DNA of 64,000 bases from Actinomadura rifamycini DSM 43936 (GCF_000425065.1 NZ_AULB01000003.1:186001-250000), one strand, 5' to 3'. Shown: positions 33,580-42,236, counted from the stretch's first letter. Notes: a model not told the origin generated them from the letters alone. Numbers and translations are program-made.

Positions 33580-33613
33580 GGACGCCCGCGGCCCGGCCGG
33601 GCCGCGGGCGTCC
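33580..33613 (-). terminator. Perfect 34-bp palindrome terminating lon
   Basis: The 17-bp arms (33580-33596 and 33597-33613) are exact reverse complements, with no spacer; folding would leave a small loop. It begins 8 bp beyond the lon stop codon on the minus strand. There is no U-tract, as is usual for actinomycete hairpin terminators. Confidence 0.75.
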
Positions 33614-33620
33614 CGTCCCG

Positions 33621-36017
33621 TCAGGCGGCGACGGCCGTCGTGGCGGGCTCCAGCGCCAGGTCGAGGACCTCCCGGACGTCGCTGACGGTGAACACCGTCA
33701 AGCCGTCCAGCACCTCCTGCGGCACCTCCTCCAGGTCGGGCTCGTTGCGCTTCGGGACGATCGCGGTGGTGATGCCGAGGCGGCTCGCCGCCAGCAGCTT
33801 CTGCTTCAGCCCGCCGATCGGCAGCACCCGCCCGGTCAGCGACACCTCGCCGGTCATCGCGACGTCCGGCCGCACCGCACGCCCCGACAGCAGCGACGCC
33901 AGCGCCGTCGTCATCGTGATGCCCGCGCTCGGCCCGTCCTTCGGGATCGCGCCCGCCGGCACGTGGACGTGCACGCCGCGGTCCTTCAGGTCGCCGACCG
34001 GCAGCTCCAGCTCCGCGCCCCGCGACCGCAGGTAGCTCAGCGCGATCCGCGCCGACTCCTTCATCACGTCGCCGAGCTGCCCGGTCAGCGTCACCCCGGT
34101 GTCGCCGGTCTCCCGGTCGGCCAGCGACGCCTCGATGTACAGGACGTCCCCGCCCGCGCCGGTCACCGCGAGGCCGGTCGCGACGCCCGGCACCCCGGTG
34201 CGCCGCTCGCCCCGGCTCAGCTCCACCTCCGGCGTGAACCGCGGCCGGCCCAGGTAGTCCTTGAGGTCGTCGGGGCCGACCGAGACCGGCAGCGACGCCT
34301 TCTCCAGCGCGACGTTCGCGGCGATCTTCCGCAGCACCCGCGCGATCGACCGGTCCAGCGACCGGACGCCCGCCTCGCGGGTGTACTCGGACGCGAGCAG
34401 CCGCAGCGCCGCGTCGTCCAGCGCCACCTCCGACGGCTCCAGCCCCGCCTTGCCGAGCTGGCGCGGCAGCAGGTGGTCGCGGGCGATCGTCACCTTCTCG
34501 TGCTCGGTGTAGCCGTCGAGCTGCACCAGCTCCATCCGGTCCAGCAGCGGCCCCGGGATCGCCTCCACCACGTTCGCCGTCGCCAGGAACAGGACGTCGC
34601 TCAGGTCGAGCTCGACCTCCAGGTAGTGGTCGCGGAACGTGTGGTTCTGCTCCGGGTCCAGCACCTCCAGCAGCGCCGCCGTCGGGTCGCCCCGGTAGTC
34701 GGCGCCGACCTTGTCGACCTCGTCCAGCAGGACGACCGGGTTCATCGACCCCGCCTCCCGGATCGCCCGCACGATCCGGCCGGGCAGCGCCCCCACGTAC
34801 GTCCGCCGGTGGCCGCGGATCTCGGCCTCGTCCCGGACGCCGCCCAGCGCGACCCGGACGAACGTGCGGCCCATCGCCCGCGCGACCGACTCGCCCAGCG
34901 ACGTCTTGCCGACCCCGGGAGGCCCGGCCAGCGCGAGCACCGCGCCGCTGCGCCGCCCGCCGACCACGCCGAGCCCCCGCTCCTCGCGGCGCTTGCGCAC
35001 CGCCAGGTACTCGATGATGCGCTCCTTCACGTCGTCGAGGCCCGCGTGGTCGGCGTCCAGGATCTCCCGGGCGCCCGCGATGTCGTAGGCGTCCTCGGTC
35101 CGCTCGTTCCACGGGATGTCGAGGACGGTGTCGAGCCAGGTGCGGATCCAGCCGCCCTCCGGCGACGCGTCCGACGACCGCTCGAGCTTGTCGACCTCCT
35201 TCAGCGCGGCCTCCCGCACCTTCTCCGGCAGGTCCGCCGCCTCGATCCGGGCGCGGTAGTCGTCCTCCTCGTCGGCGGGGTCGCCGTTCAGCTCGGCCAG
35301 CTCCTTGCGGATGGCCTCCTGCTGCTGCCGCAGCAGGAACTCCCGCTGCGTCTTCTCCATGCCCTCCTGCACGTCCTTGCGGATCGTCTCCGCGACGTCC
35401 AGCTCGGCGAGGTGGTCGCGCGCCCAGCCGATCACGAGGGTGAGCCGCTCGACGACGTCCGTCGTCTCCAGCACCTCCACCTTCTGCTCGTCCGACAGGT
35501 AGGGCGCGTACCCCGCGTTGTCCGCGAGCGTCGACGGGTCGTCGATCTGCTGCACCACGTCGACGACCTGCCACGCGCCGCGCTTCTGCAGGATCGCGCT
35601 GACGAGGCCCTTGTACTCCTTCGCCAGCTCCTGCGCCCGTCCGGACGGCGCCTGCTTCTCGATCAGGGTCCCCTCGACCCACAGCGCCGCGCCCGGCCCG
35701 GTCGTCCCCGTGCCGATCCGCACCCGGGCGACGCCGCGCACGACGGCCCCCGGCTCCCCGCCGGGCAGCCGCCCCTCCTGCTCGACCACGCCCAGGGTCC
35801 CGACCGCCGCGTACTGCCCGTCCAGCCGCGGCACCAGCAGCACCCGCGGCTTGCCGGGCGTCCGTATCCCCGGCCCCTTCGTCTGCGCCACCGCCCGCGC
35901 CGCCTCGATGGCCGCCCGCACCTCCGCGTCGCCGGACAGGTCGAGGGGCACCACCATGCCCGGCAGAACGGCCCCGTCGTCCAGGGGCAGCACCGGCAGC
36001 GTCAGGGTCTCGCTCAT
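33621..36017 (-). CDS. lon: ATP-dependent protease Lon
   Basis: This 798-residue bacterial-type LonA degrades misfolded and regulatory proteins. The N-terminal substrate-binding domain begins [20 protein letters not shown]. The AAA+ module has Walker [21 protein letters not shown], Walker [14 protein letters not shown], and sensor [19 protein letters not shown]. The C-terminal protease has the Ser-Lys dyad, Ser697 in [11 protein letters not shown] and Lys740 in [13 protein letters not shown], 43 residues apart as in E. coli Lon. The start at 36017 is fixed by GGAG 7 bases upstream and by the normal N-terminus; the frame is open further upstream but without similarity. A HAIR element upstream points to HspR control; Streptomyces lon is a known HspR target. 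Confidence 0.97.
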   Translation of the reverse strand: MSETLTLPVLPLDDGAVLPGMVVPLDLSGDAEVRAAIEAARAVAQTKGPGIRTPGKPRVLLVPRLDGQYAAVGTLGVVEQEGRLPGGEPGAVVRGVARVRIGTGTTGPGAALWVEGTLIEKQAPSGRAQELAKEYKGLVSAILQKRGAWQVVDVVQQIDDPSTLADNAGYAPYLSDEQKVEVLETTDVVERLTLVIGWARDHLAELDVAETIRKDVQEGMEKTQREFLLRQQQEAIRKELAELNGDPADEEDDYRARIEAADLPEKVREAALKEVDKLERSSDASPEGGWIRTWLDTVLDIPWNERTEDAYDIAGAREILDADHAGLDDVKERIIEYLAVRKRREERGLGVVGGRRSGAVLALAGPPGVGKTSLGESVARAMGRTFVRVALGGVRDEAEIRGHRRTYVGALPGRIVRAIREAGSMNPVVLLDEVDKVGADYRGDPTAALLEVLDPEQNHTFRDHYLEVELDLSDVLFLATANVVEAIPGPLLDRMELVQLDGYTEHEKVTIARDHLLPRQLGKAGLEPSEVALDDAALRLLASEYTREAGVRSLDRSIARVLRKIAANVALEKASLPVSVGPDDLKDYLGRPRFTPEVELSRGERRTGVPGVATGLAVTGAGGDVLYIEASLADRETGDTGVTLTGQLGDVMKESARIALSYLRSRGAELELPVGDLKDRGVHVHVPAGAIPKDGPSAGITMTTALASLLSGRAVRPDVAMTGEVSLTGRVLPIGGLKQKLLAASRLGITTAIVPKRNEPDLEEVPQEVLDGLTVFTVSDVREVLDLALEPATTAVAA

Positions 36018-36078
36018 GCTCACTCCAAGTCCGTGTCCCACCGGCCCCTCGGGAGGACCGGCGACCCAACTCCAGAAG

Positions 36079-36099
36079 GTTGAGTCATCCACACTCAAG
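36079..36099 (-). promoter_or_regulatory. HAIR element (HspR operator) upstream of lon
   Basis: On the plus strand the site reads GTTGAGT-N7-ACTCAAG; on the lon strand it is CTTGAGT-N7-ACTCAAC. The HspR consensus is CTTGAGT-N7-ACTCAAG, so only one base differs. It lies 62-82 bp upstream of the lon start, in a promoter-proximal AT-rich patch. It predicts heat-shock derepression of lon through HspR/DnaK, as described for Streptomyces. Confidence 0.85.
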
Positions 36100-36181
36100 A
36101 AAACGGAGCAGCATTTTGTTTCCTCCCCCCGTTCGCTCTCAGCGATCAACGCCGGAGCCCCCCGTTCACGACACTGGGCGC

Positions 36182-36715
36182 ATGGCCTTCGAGCACGCCC
36201 CGTGCCGTCTCGTGCAGCCAACGGCGGCGCTGCGGGAGTCATTCCTCGCGGGCGAACTGGCCGACTGCCGCGCCGAGGGGACGTCCGCCGCATGGCTCGC
36301 GCCCGCCTTCGCCGACTTCCGCGCGTTCGTCGCGGGACGGCGCGGCGTCCACGTCCGCTGGGGCGTCCCGACCACGACGTTCTGGTACGTCGCGGGCGGG
36401 CACTACCTCGGCACGCTGATCCTCCGCCACCGGTTGACGGCGGTCCTCGCCGACGCGGGCGGGCACGTCGGCTACCACGTCGTGGCGCCGTGGCGCCGGC
36501 GCGGCCACGCGACCCGGATGCTCGCCGCCGGTCTGGACGAGTGCGCCCGGCGCGGCCTCGCGCGCGTGCTGGTGACCTGCGCGCCGGGCAACGAGGCGTC
36601 CCGCCGGGTCGTCCTCGCCAACGGCGGCGTCCCCGCCGGGCGGAAGCGCGGCGAGGACCGGTTCTGGATCGCCCTCGACGACGGCCCCGCGAGCCGGAAA
36701 TCGCGTTGCGGGTGA
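36182..36715 (+). CDS. GNAT family N-acetyltransferase
   Basis: This 177-residue acetyltransferase has the acetyl-CoA binding block GGHVGYHVVAPWRRRGHATRM (motif A, about residues 92-112; the R-R-R-G-H-A form of Q/RxxGxG/A). EASRRVVLANGGVPAGRK, the motif B region where the C-terminal strand closes, follows. It resembles the YnaD/RimJ-like group acting on small molecules, but the acceptor is unknown. The start MAFEHAPCRLVQP at 36182 follows a short gap after the HAIR/lon promoter; a longer open frame upstream would run through the HAIR element and is not used. It is divergent from lon. Confidence 0.82.
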   Translation: MAFEHAPCRLVQPTAALRESFLAGELADCRAEGTSAAWLAPAFADFRAFVAGRRGVHVRWGVPTTTFWYVAGGHYLGTLILRHRLTAVLADAGGHVGYHVVAPWRRRGHATRMLAAGLDECARRGLARVLVTCAPGNEASRRVVLANGGVPAGRKRGEDRFWIALDDGPASRKSRCG

Positions 36716-36810
36716 GGTGGGAGCGTGGCAGGTTGCCGATGACGGCGGCCGGTGCACGTAGCGGGCCGGGCGCGCCGGTCGAGCGTGCCGTCGCAAGCTG
36801 AGGGAGAACC

Positions 36811-37245
36811 GTGACGAACTGTCCCGAATGCGGCGGCCCCGGGCCCTGCGACGACCTGTTCCAGGAGCTGCTGGCGCTCGACCACTCGCGGCGCGAGCCG
36901 TGGGGGCCGCTGCACGGCGTGTCCGTCGCGTGCTTCGTGTACCAGCATCCGAGCCGGCTGGTGTCCGCGCCGCCGTTCGGCTGGACGATCCTGGACGCCT
37001 TCCTGCGGGACGGACGGGCGGGCGCCGAACGGGTGGTGTCCGGATTCCGGCGCGCGAACTCGCACCGCCGCCGCGAGGGCCCGGCCACGGGCGCGCGGGC
37101 GCCCTCCGGGACGCCGCCCGCGCGGTTCGCCGTCACCATCGCCGAGGTCGCGGGCGACGGCACGTTCCCCGCGGACGGTTTCCCCGACCGGGTCCGGGAA
37201 TGGGCGGCCGCGACCGTCGAGGCGTGGACGGCGCGTCCGGAATGA
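36811..37245 (+). CDS. DUF5946 family protein
   Basis: This 144-residue protein has an N-terminal CPECGGPGPCDDLFQELLAL, whose Cys pattern could bind a metal. LHGVSVACFVYQHPSRL and the C-terminal EWAAATVEAWTA are characteristic of DUF5946. No catalytic role is known. GTG start with GAGGGAGA 4 bases upstream. It stands alone, with 95 bp before it and an acetyltransferase 42 bp after it on the same strand, so co-transcription with that gene is possible. Confidence 0.75.
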   Translation: MTNCPECGGPGPCDDLFQELLALDHSRREPWGPLHGVSVACFVYQHPSRLVSAPPFGWTILDAFLRDGRAGAERVVSGFRRANSHRRREGPATGARAPSGTPPARFAVTIAEVAGDGTFPADGFPDRVREWAAATVEAWTARPE

Positions 37246-37287
37246 CGCGGGGAAAACCGTTTCTCAAGGGGAGATCCCGCGCGAATA

Positions 37288-37938
37288 ATGGGCTCGGTGA
37301 CCCTCACTAACTGGCCTTTGTACGGGCTCGTCCTGCGGACGCCCCGGCTGGAGTTTCGCCTGCCCGACCTGCGGGAACTCGACTCCGCGGGCGACCTGGC
37401 CGCCGAGGGGGTCCACGATCCGGCGGCGATGCCCTTCGCGACGCCCTGGACGGACGCGCCCCCGGCGGAGCGCGCGCGGGCGCACATCCAGTTCCACTGG
37501 CGGCAGCTCGCGGAATGGACGCCCGAGAACTGGACGCTGCAGCTCGCCGTGTTCCTCGACGGCCGGACGGTCGGCGTCCAGAGCGTCGGCGCCCGCGACT
37601 TCGCCGTGGTGCGGGAGGTCGGGACCGGCTCGTGGCTCGGGCGCCGCTTCCAGGGGCGGGGCGTCGGCACGGAGATGCGCGCGGCGGTGCTCGCGCTCGC
37701 GTTCGAGGGGCTGGGCGCCGAGACGGCGGTGAGCGCGGCGTTCGCCGACAACGCGGCGTCCGTCGCGGTGTCGCGGAAGCTCGGGTACGAGCCGAACGGG
37801 ACCGAGCGGTTGCGGGTGCGGGACGAGCGGCGCATCGACCGGCGGTTCGTCCTCGATCGGGCCGGGTGGGAGCGGCACCGCGCGGTGGACGTCGAGATCC
37901 GCGGGCTCGCGTCCTGCCTGCCGTTCTTCGGCGTCTGA
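37288..37938 (+). CDS. GNAT family N-acetyltransferase (RimJ/RimL-like)
   Basis: This 216-residue GNAT protein has VLRTPRLEFRLPDLRELDS, the typical RimJ/RimL N-terminus. FLDGRTVGVQSVGARDF is central strands, and the acetyl-CoA loop is SWLGRRFQGRGVGTEMRAAV (QGRGVG, about 125-130). ADNAASVAVSRKLGYEPNG is the conserved N..S...KLGY motif B. The C-terminal 30 residues extend past the normal fold. It could acetylate protein N-termini, an amino sugar or an antibiotic; the sequence does not decide. ATG at 37288 is used; GTG at 37297 is an alternative start. Confidence 0.85.
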   Translation: MGSVTLTNWPLYGLVLRTPRLEFRLPDLRELDSAGDLAAEGVHDPAAMPFATPWTDAPPAERARAHIQFHWRQLAEWTPENWTLQLAVFLDGRTVGVQSVGARDFAVVREVGTGSWLGRRFQGRGVGTEMRAAVLALAFEGLGAETAVSAAFADNAASVAVSRKLGYEPNGTERLRVRDERRIDRRFVLDRAGWERHRAVDVEIRGLASCLPFFGV

Positions 37939-37954
37939 GTTTATTGTCGGCGGC

Positions 37955-38827
37955 ATGGCGGACGTCGAGGTGTTCCAGGGGCAGCGGCCCCGGCTGATGG
38001 GGCTCGCGTACCGGATGCTGGGGTCGGCGGCCGAGGCCGAGGACGTCGTGCAGGACGCCTACCTGCGGTGGAACCGGGCCGACCGGGTCGAGGTGCCGGC
38101 GGCGTGGCTGACGACGGTGGTGACGAACCTGTGCCTCAACCGGCTGTCGCTGGCGCGGGTGCGGCGGGAGAGCTACACGGGCCCGTGGCTGCCGGAGCCG
38201 GTGCTGACCGCGGACGGGGCGCTGGGGCCGCTGGAGACGGTGGAGCAGCGGGAGTCGGTGTCGCTGGGCGTGCTGGTGCTGCTGGAGCGGCTGTCCCCGG
38301 CGGAGCGCGCGGTGTTCATCCTGCGGGAGGCGTTCGGGCATCCGCACCGGGAGATCGCGGAGATCCTCGGCATCGGGGAGGACCATTCCCGCCAGCTCCA
38401 CCGGCGGGCGCGCGCGCACGTCGGGGAGGACGGCCGAAGGCGGGACGTCGACACCGGGCGGCACCGGCGGATCGTCGAGACGTTCTTCGGGGCGACGCTG
38501 GACGGGGACGTCGCGGCGCTCGAGCGGCTGCTGGCCGAGGACGTCGTCGCGGTGGCGGACGGCGGCGGCGAGGCGTCGGCCGCGCGGCGCCCGATCGCGG
38601 GGCGCGCGACCGTCCTGCGGTACCTGCGCGGGCTGGGGCGGCGCCCGGAGGCGGCGCGGGTGACGAGCCGGGTCGCGGAGGTCAACGGGGAGCCGACCGT
38701 CCTGTTCTGGGTCGGGGACGCGCTGTCCGGCGTGCTGTCGGTGCAGGTCGAGGACGGGCGGGTCGCCCGCGTGCGGATCGTCCTGGCGCCGCGCAAGCTG
38801 GCGTTCGTCGCCGCGCAGCTCGTGTGA
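37955..38827 (+). CDS. ECF41-family RNA polymerase sigma factor with SnoaL-like C-terminal domain
   Basis: This 290-residue sigma factor has region 2 (LMGLAYRMLGSAAEAEDVVQ, then DAYLRW), region 4 (LSPAERAVFILREAFGHPHR, then EIAEILGIGEDHSRQLHRRA), and a C-terminal SnoaL/NTF2-like domain from about residue 165. The linker motif GPWLPEPVL is the WLPEP signature of ECF41. In this family the C-terminal domain acts as a built-in regulator instead of an anti-sigma factor, and the sigma gene lies next to a COE-type target (carboxymuconolactone decarboxylase, oxidoreductase or epimerase). Here the next gene is indeed an oxidoreductase. A TATTGT hexamer 7 bases before the ATG suggests a leaderless message. 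Confidence 0.92.
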   Translation: MADVEVFQGQRPRLMGLAYRMLGSAAEAEDVVQDAYLRWNRADRVEVPAAWLTTVVTNLCLNRLSLARVRRESYTGPWLPEPVLTADGALGPLETVEQRESVSLGVLVLLERLSPAERAVFILREAFGHPHREIAEILGIGEDHSRQLHRRARAHVGEDGRRRDVDTGRHRRIVETFFGATLDGDVAALERLLAEDVVAVADGGGEASAARRPIAGRATVLRYLRGLGRRPEAARVTSRVAEVNGEPTVLFWVGDALSGVLSVQVEDGRVARVRIVLAPRKLAFVAAQLV

Positions 38828-38904
38828 GCGGCGTCACGCGCGCGGGCCGTCACGGATCGGGGCCCTGACCGGTTCAGCTTCCGGAACTCGAGCGAGGAGG
38901 AAGC

Positions 38905-40023
38905 ATGACTCACCGCATCGTGGTGCTCGGCGCCGGATACGCGGGGCTGGCCGCGGCCAAGCGCGCGGCCCGGACCGCCGGACCGGACGCCCGGGTGACC
39001 CTCGTCAACGCGTCCGACCGCTTCGTCGAGCGGGTCCGGCTCCACCAGTTCGCGGCCGGGCAGGACCCCGCGGACCTGCCGCTCGCGGGCCTGCTCGACG
39101 GGACGGGCGTCGAGCTCGTCGTCGCCCGCGCGACGGGCCTCGACGCGGGCGCCCGGACCGTCCGCCTGGACGGCGCCGCGGACCTCGGCTACGACACGCT
39201 CGTCTACGCGCTCGGCAGCACCGCCGACCTGGACGCCGTGCCGGGGGCGCGCGAGCACGCGCTGGGGATCGCGCGGAAGGCGGACGCGGGGCTCCTGCGG
39301 GAGCGCCTGCCGGAGCTGGGGTCGGTGGCGGTGGTCGGCGGCGGCCTGACCGGGATCGAGACGGCGGCCGAGCTCGCCGAGGCGCGGCCGGAGCTGCGCG
39401 TCGAGCTCGTCACCGCCGGGCCGCTCGGCGAGGGCCTCGGCCCCCGCGCGCGCCGCCACGTGCACCGGGCGCTGGCGCGGATGGGCGTCGCGGTGCACGA
39501 GGACGAGCGGGTCGCGACCGTCGCCGCGGACGGCCTGCTGCTGGCGGACGGCCGCGACCTGCCGGCGGACGCGGTCGTGTGGACGGCGGGCTTCCGCGTC
39601 GCGCCGCTGGCCGCCGACGCGGGACTGGAGGTGGACGAGCGCGGGCGCGTCCGCGTGGACGGAGCGCTCCGGGCGCGGAGCCACCCGGAGGTGGTCGCCG
39701 TCGGGGACGTCGCCGTGCTGCCGGTGCGGGGCCGCGCGGCGCGGATGTCCTGCCAGATCGGCGTGCCGATGGGCCTGTACGGCGGGGCGGCCGCGGGGGC
39801 GCTCGCCCGGGGCCGCGAGCCGCGGCCGGCGAAGCTGCGCTACATGTCGCAGTGCGTCAGCCTGGGGCGCCGCGACGGCGTCGTCCAGTTCACCCGGGCG
39901 GACGACACGCCCATCGAGCGGGCCGTCCTGACGGGGCGCTCGGCGGCGCGGGTGAAGGAGGCCGTCGTGCGCGGCACGGTGTTCGCGATGCGCCGCCCTA
40001 ACGTGGCGGCGGCGGGATACTGA
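38905..40023 (+). CDS. FAD/NAD(P)-dependent oxidoreductase (ECF41-linked)
   Basis: This 372-residue enzyme has two dinucleotide-binding motifs: VVLGAGYAGLAAAKRAA (FAD, residues 6-22) and SVAVVGGGLTGIETAAELAE (NAD(P), about 140-159). The FAD-contacting EVVAVGDVAVLP follows. It is a type II NADH-dehydrogenase/AIF-like flavoprotein; no membrane anchor is visible, and no redox-active Cys pair of the thioredoxin-reductase kind. GAGGAGGA lies 5 bases before the ATG. The neighbouring ECF41 sigma gene suggests it is the dedicated target of that factor. Its 3' end overlaps the convergent phosphatase by 26 bp. Confidence 0.9.
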   Translation: MTHRIVVLGAGYAGLAAAKRAARTAGPDARVTLVNASDRFVERVRLHQFAAGQDPADLPLAGLLDGTGVELVVARATGLDAGARTVRLDGAADLGYDTLVYALGSTADLDAVPGAREHALGIARKADAGLLRERLPELGSVAVVGGGLTGIETAAELAEARPELRVELVTAGPLGEGLGPRARRHVHRALARMGVAVHEDERVATVAADGLLLADGRDLPADAVVWTAGFRVAPLAADAGLEVDERGRVRVDGALRARSHPEVVAVGDVAVLPVRGRAARMSCQIGVPMGLYGGAAAGALARGREPRPAKLRYMSQCVSLGRRDGVVQFTRADDTPIERAVLTGRSAARVKEAVVRGTVFAMRRPNVAAAGY

Positions 40024-40774
40024 CGAGCAGGGCGGTGACGTTGTCCGCGCCGCCCGCGTCCAGCGCGCGCCCGACCAGGGCGCGCGCGTCGTCCAGGGGG
40101 CTCCCGCCCGGCATGGCGGCGCGCAGCGGGGCGGGGTCGGGCAGGTACCGCCACAGCCCGTCGGTGCAGAGCAGGAGGCGGCCCGCGCCCGCGGGGCGCA
40201 GGCTGCGGCAGCTGGGCTCCGGCTCGCCCGCGTCGGCGCCGAGCCAGGCGGCGATCGCGTCGTGCTCCCCGACGTCGTCCTCGGTGAGCGCGGTGCCGGG
40301 CCCCTCGTCGGGGAGCCAGTAGGCGCGGCTGTCGCCGATCCAGCTCGCCCACAGGCCGTCCGGTCCGGCGACGCCCGCGACGTACGTGCACGCCGGGGCG
40401 GACCGGGCGGACGCCGCGAGCGCGGCGACGGCGCGGCCCGCGCGGGCGGCGGCCTCGTCCAGCGCGGTCTCGGGCAGGACGCCGGCGGGGAGCCGGGCGG
40501 CGAGGACGGCCGCGGCCGTGTCGGCGGCGACCCGGGCCGCCCGGTCGGCGCGGGGCGCCATGGAGACGCCGTCGCAGACGACGCCGATCGTCCACGGCCC
40601 GGCCGCGACCAGGGCCATCGCGTCGGCGTTGACGTCCCGGCGGCCGCGGTCGGCGACCCCGGCGGCGCCGGGGACGGCCGTCTCCAGGTGGGCGCGGTAG
40701 GCGGGCTGCGCGGCCCCGCAGTCCCAGCAGCGGCCGTCGGGCGCGACGGTACCGCCGCACTCGGCACAGGGCAT
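39998..40774 (-). CDS. PP2C-type Ser/Thr phosphatase with N-terminal zinc ribbon
   Basis: This 258-residue protein begins with a four-Cys zinc ribbon (MPCAECGG ... GRCWDCGAAQ). The PPM/PP2C domain follows: DRGRRDVNADAM (metal-binding Asp), WTIGVVCDGVSM (the DG motif), WASWIGDSRAYWL, LLLCTDGLWRYLP, and GGADNVTALLVSI (last metal Asp). All metal ligands appear present, so it should be an active Mn/Mg-dependent phosphatase. The start at 40774 puts the ribbon at the N-terminus; a TATTTT -10-like box 6 bases upstream suggests leaderless translation. It is convergent with the oxidoreductase. No partner kinase is in the window; elsewhere such ribbon-PP2C proteins sit with FHA, VWA and kinase genes. 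Confidence 0.88.
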   Translation of the reverse strand: MPCAECGGTVAPDGRCWDCGAAQPAYRAHLETAVPGAAGVADRGRRDVNADAMALVAAGPWTIGVVCDGVSMAPRADRAARVAADTAAAVLAARLPAGVLPETALDEAAARAGRAVAALAASARSAPACTYVAGVAGPDGLWASWIGDSRAYWLPDEGPGTALTEDDVGEHDAIAAWLGADAGEPEPSCRSLRPAGAGRLLLCTDGLWRYLPDPAPLRAAMPGGSPLDDARALVGRALDAGGADNVTALLVSIPPPPR

Positions 40775-40845
40775 GACGGGAAAATAGCTTGCCGGGCGGA
40801 CGAACCGCATGAGAACGTGCGTCCGCTCCCACGAGAGGACGATCG

Positions 40846-40911
40846 ATGCGCCACCCGGTTCTCCGCACGACCGCGACCGACGCCTCGGCGGCGGAGCGCG
40901 CCGCGCCCTGA
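40846..40911 (+). CDS. Possible 21-codon leader peptide upstream of the MFS transporter
   Basis: ATG at 40846 encodes MRHPVLRTTATDASAAERAA plus Pro, ending in TGA at 40909-40911. GAGAGGA lies 6 bases upstream. Its final codons form one arm of a long hairpin, and the stop codon sits exactly in the loop. This arrangement resembles ribosome-controlled leaders ahead of transporter genes. There is no Cys, Trp or run of one residue that would name an effector. It may be chance; confidence is low. Confidence 0.35.
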   Translation: MRHPVLRTTATDASAAERAAP

Positions 40912-40946
40912 CCGGGCGCGCGGCACGCGCTCCCGGCGCCGAGGCG
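40881..40946 (+). promoter_or_regulatory. Long leader hairpin upstream of the MFS transporter
   Basis: Arm 40881-40908 pairs with 40914-40946 around the pentaloop TGACC, with only small bulges (outer CGCCTCGGCG with CGCCGAGGCG, inner CCGCGCCC with GGGCGCGCGG). The stem is very stable. It lies 64 bp before the transporter GTG, on its coding strand, after a possible leader peptide, so it could act as a terminator or attenuator. Confidence 0.5.
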
Positions 40947-40968
40947 AGCCCCTGACGGCCTGTCTCTC

Positions 40969-40988
40969 GCGGAGCCCGGCGGCTCCGC
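40969..40988 (+). promoter_or_regulatory. Second hairpin just before the MFS transporter start
   Basis: GCGGAGCC and GGCTCCGC form a perfect 8-bp stem with a CGGC loop, 21 bp before the GTG and ending 13 bp before the GGAG ribosome site at 41002. It may control access to the ribosome site or be an alternative partner for the larger upstream hairpin. Confidence 0.4.
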
Positions 40989-41009
40989 CGTGTCGAATCG
41001 TGGAGTCCC

Positions 41010-42236
41010 GTGTCCTCGCACGCCCCTTCCGCGGCGCCCGCGCGCTGCGGCGAGCCGGCCCCGCTCGGCCGCCGGCTCGTCCTCCTTCTCGCGCTGACCT
41101 GCGGTGTCGCGGTCGGCAACCTCTACTTCCCGCAGGCGGTCGGCCCGCTCGTCGCGGACGGCCTCGGCGTCTCCCCCGGCACGGCGGCGCTGGTGGCGAC
41201 AGCCGCGCAGTTCGGCTACGCGGCCGGGAACTTCCTGCTGGTGCCGCTCGGCGACCGGATCCCGCACCGGACGCTGATCGTCGTGCTGCTCGTGCTGACC
41301 GGGATCGGGCTGCTCGCGGCGGCCGGGTCCCCGGCGCTGCCGCCGCTGCTCGGCGCGAGCGCGTTCGTCGGGATCACGACGGTGGTCGCGCAGGTGATCG
41401 CGCCGATGGCGGCCGGGCTGGTCGCCGACGAGCGGCGCGGCGCCGTGCTAGGGACGCTGCTGAGCGGGTCGATCGGCGGGATGCTGCTGGCCCGCGCCTT
41501 CGGCGGCGTCGTCGGCGACCGGCTGGGCTGGCGCGGCCCGTACGTGGTGTCGGCGGCGGCCGCGCTGGTGCTGGCGGCCGTGCTGGCGGCCGCGCTGCCG
41601 GTGGCGCGGCCGCCCGCCCGGGTGCCGTACCGGACGCTGCTCGCGGCGGCGCCGCGGCTGCTGCGGCGCGAGCCGGCGCTGCGGCGTTCGTGCCTGTACC
41701 AGGCGGCCGTCTTCGGCGGGTTCCAGGCGGTGTGGACGGGCGCCGCGCTGTACCTGACGGGTCCCGAGTACCGGCTGGGGGCGTCCGCCGTCGGCGTCCT
41801 GGCCCTGGTCGGCGGGGTGACGATGGCGTGCACGCCGGCGGCCGGACGCCTCGTCGACCGGCGGGGCGCGGACGCGGTGAGCCTCGCCGCGATCGCGGGG
41901 ACGATCGCGGCCGCGGGCGTCCTCGCGCTGGGCGTCCTCGGCGGCACGGCGGGGCTCGTGGCGCTGGGGGCGGGCACGCTGCTGCTCGACGTGGCGATGC
42001 AGGCCGGGATGGTCGCGAACCAGGCGCGGATCTTCGCGCTCCGGCCGGACGCGCGCAGCCGGATCAACACCGCGTACATGACGTGCGCGTTCCTCGGCGG
42101 CAGCGCCGGCTCGTGGCTGGGCGCCCGCGCCCACGCGGCGTTCGGCTGGCCGGGCGTCTGCGGGCTGGTGGCCGCGCTGGCGGCGGCCGCGCTGGCCCGC
42201 CACCTCCACCACCTGTGGAGTTCTCATTATCGATAA
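41010..42236 (+). CDS. MFS transporter
   Basis: This 408-residue major facilitator protein has 12 predicted transmembrane segments, from RRLVLLLALTCGVAVGNLYF to GVCGLVAALAAAALARHL. The loop between segments 2 and 3 (PLGDRIPHRTL) and GRLVDRRGADAVSLAAIA in the second half are MFS motif A equivalents. It resembles drug or arabinose-type exporters (DHA1-like); the N-terminal GNLYFPQAVGPLVADGLG is a recurrent feature of these. The GTG start has GGAG 5 bases upstream. The gene is followed after 15 bp by an ArsR regulator, with a palindrome overlapping its stop codon. Leader structures upstream hint at post-transcriptional control. Confidence 0.88.
   Translation: MSSHAPSAAPARCGEPAPLGRRLVLLLALTCGVAVGNLYFPQAVGPLVADGLGVSPGTAALVATAAQFGYAAGNFLLVPLGDRIPHRTLIVVLLVLTGIGLLAAAGSPALPPLLGASAFVGITTVVAQVIAPMAAGLVADERRGAVLGTLLSGSIGGMLLARAFGGVVGDRLGWRGPYVVSAAAALVLAAVLAAALPVARPPARVPYRTLLAAAPRLLRREPALRRSCLYQAAVFGGFQAVWTGAALYLTGPEYRLGASAVGVLALVGGVTMACTPAAGRLVDRRGADAVSLAAIAGTIAAAGVLALGVLGGTAGLVALGAGTLLLDVAMQAGMVANQARIFALRPDARSRINTAYMTCAFLGGSAGSWLGARAHAAFGWPGVCGLVAALAAAALARHLHHLWSSHYR

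Noticed and set aside
40846..40911. A cysteine- or tryptophan-type attenuator leader
   Set aside because: The peptide has no Cys or Trp and no run of a single amino acid, so no effector can be named.
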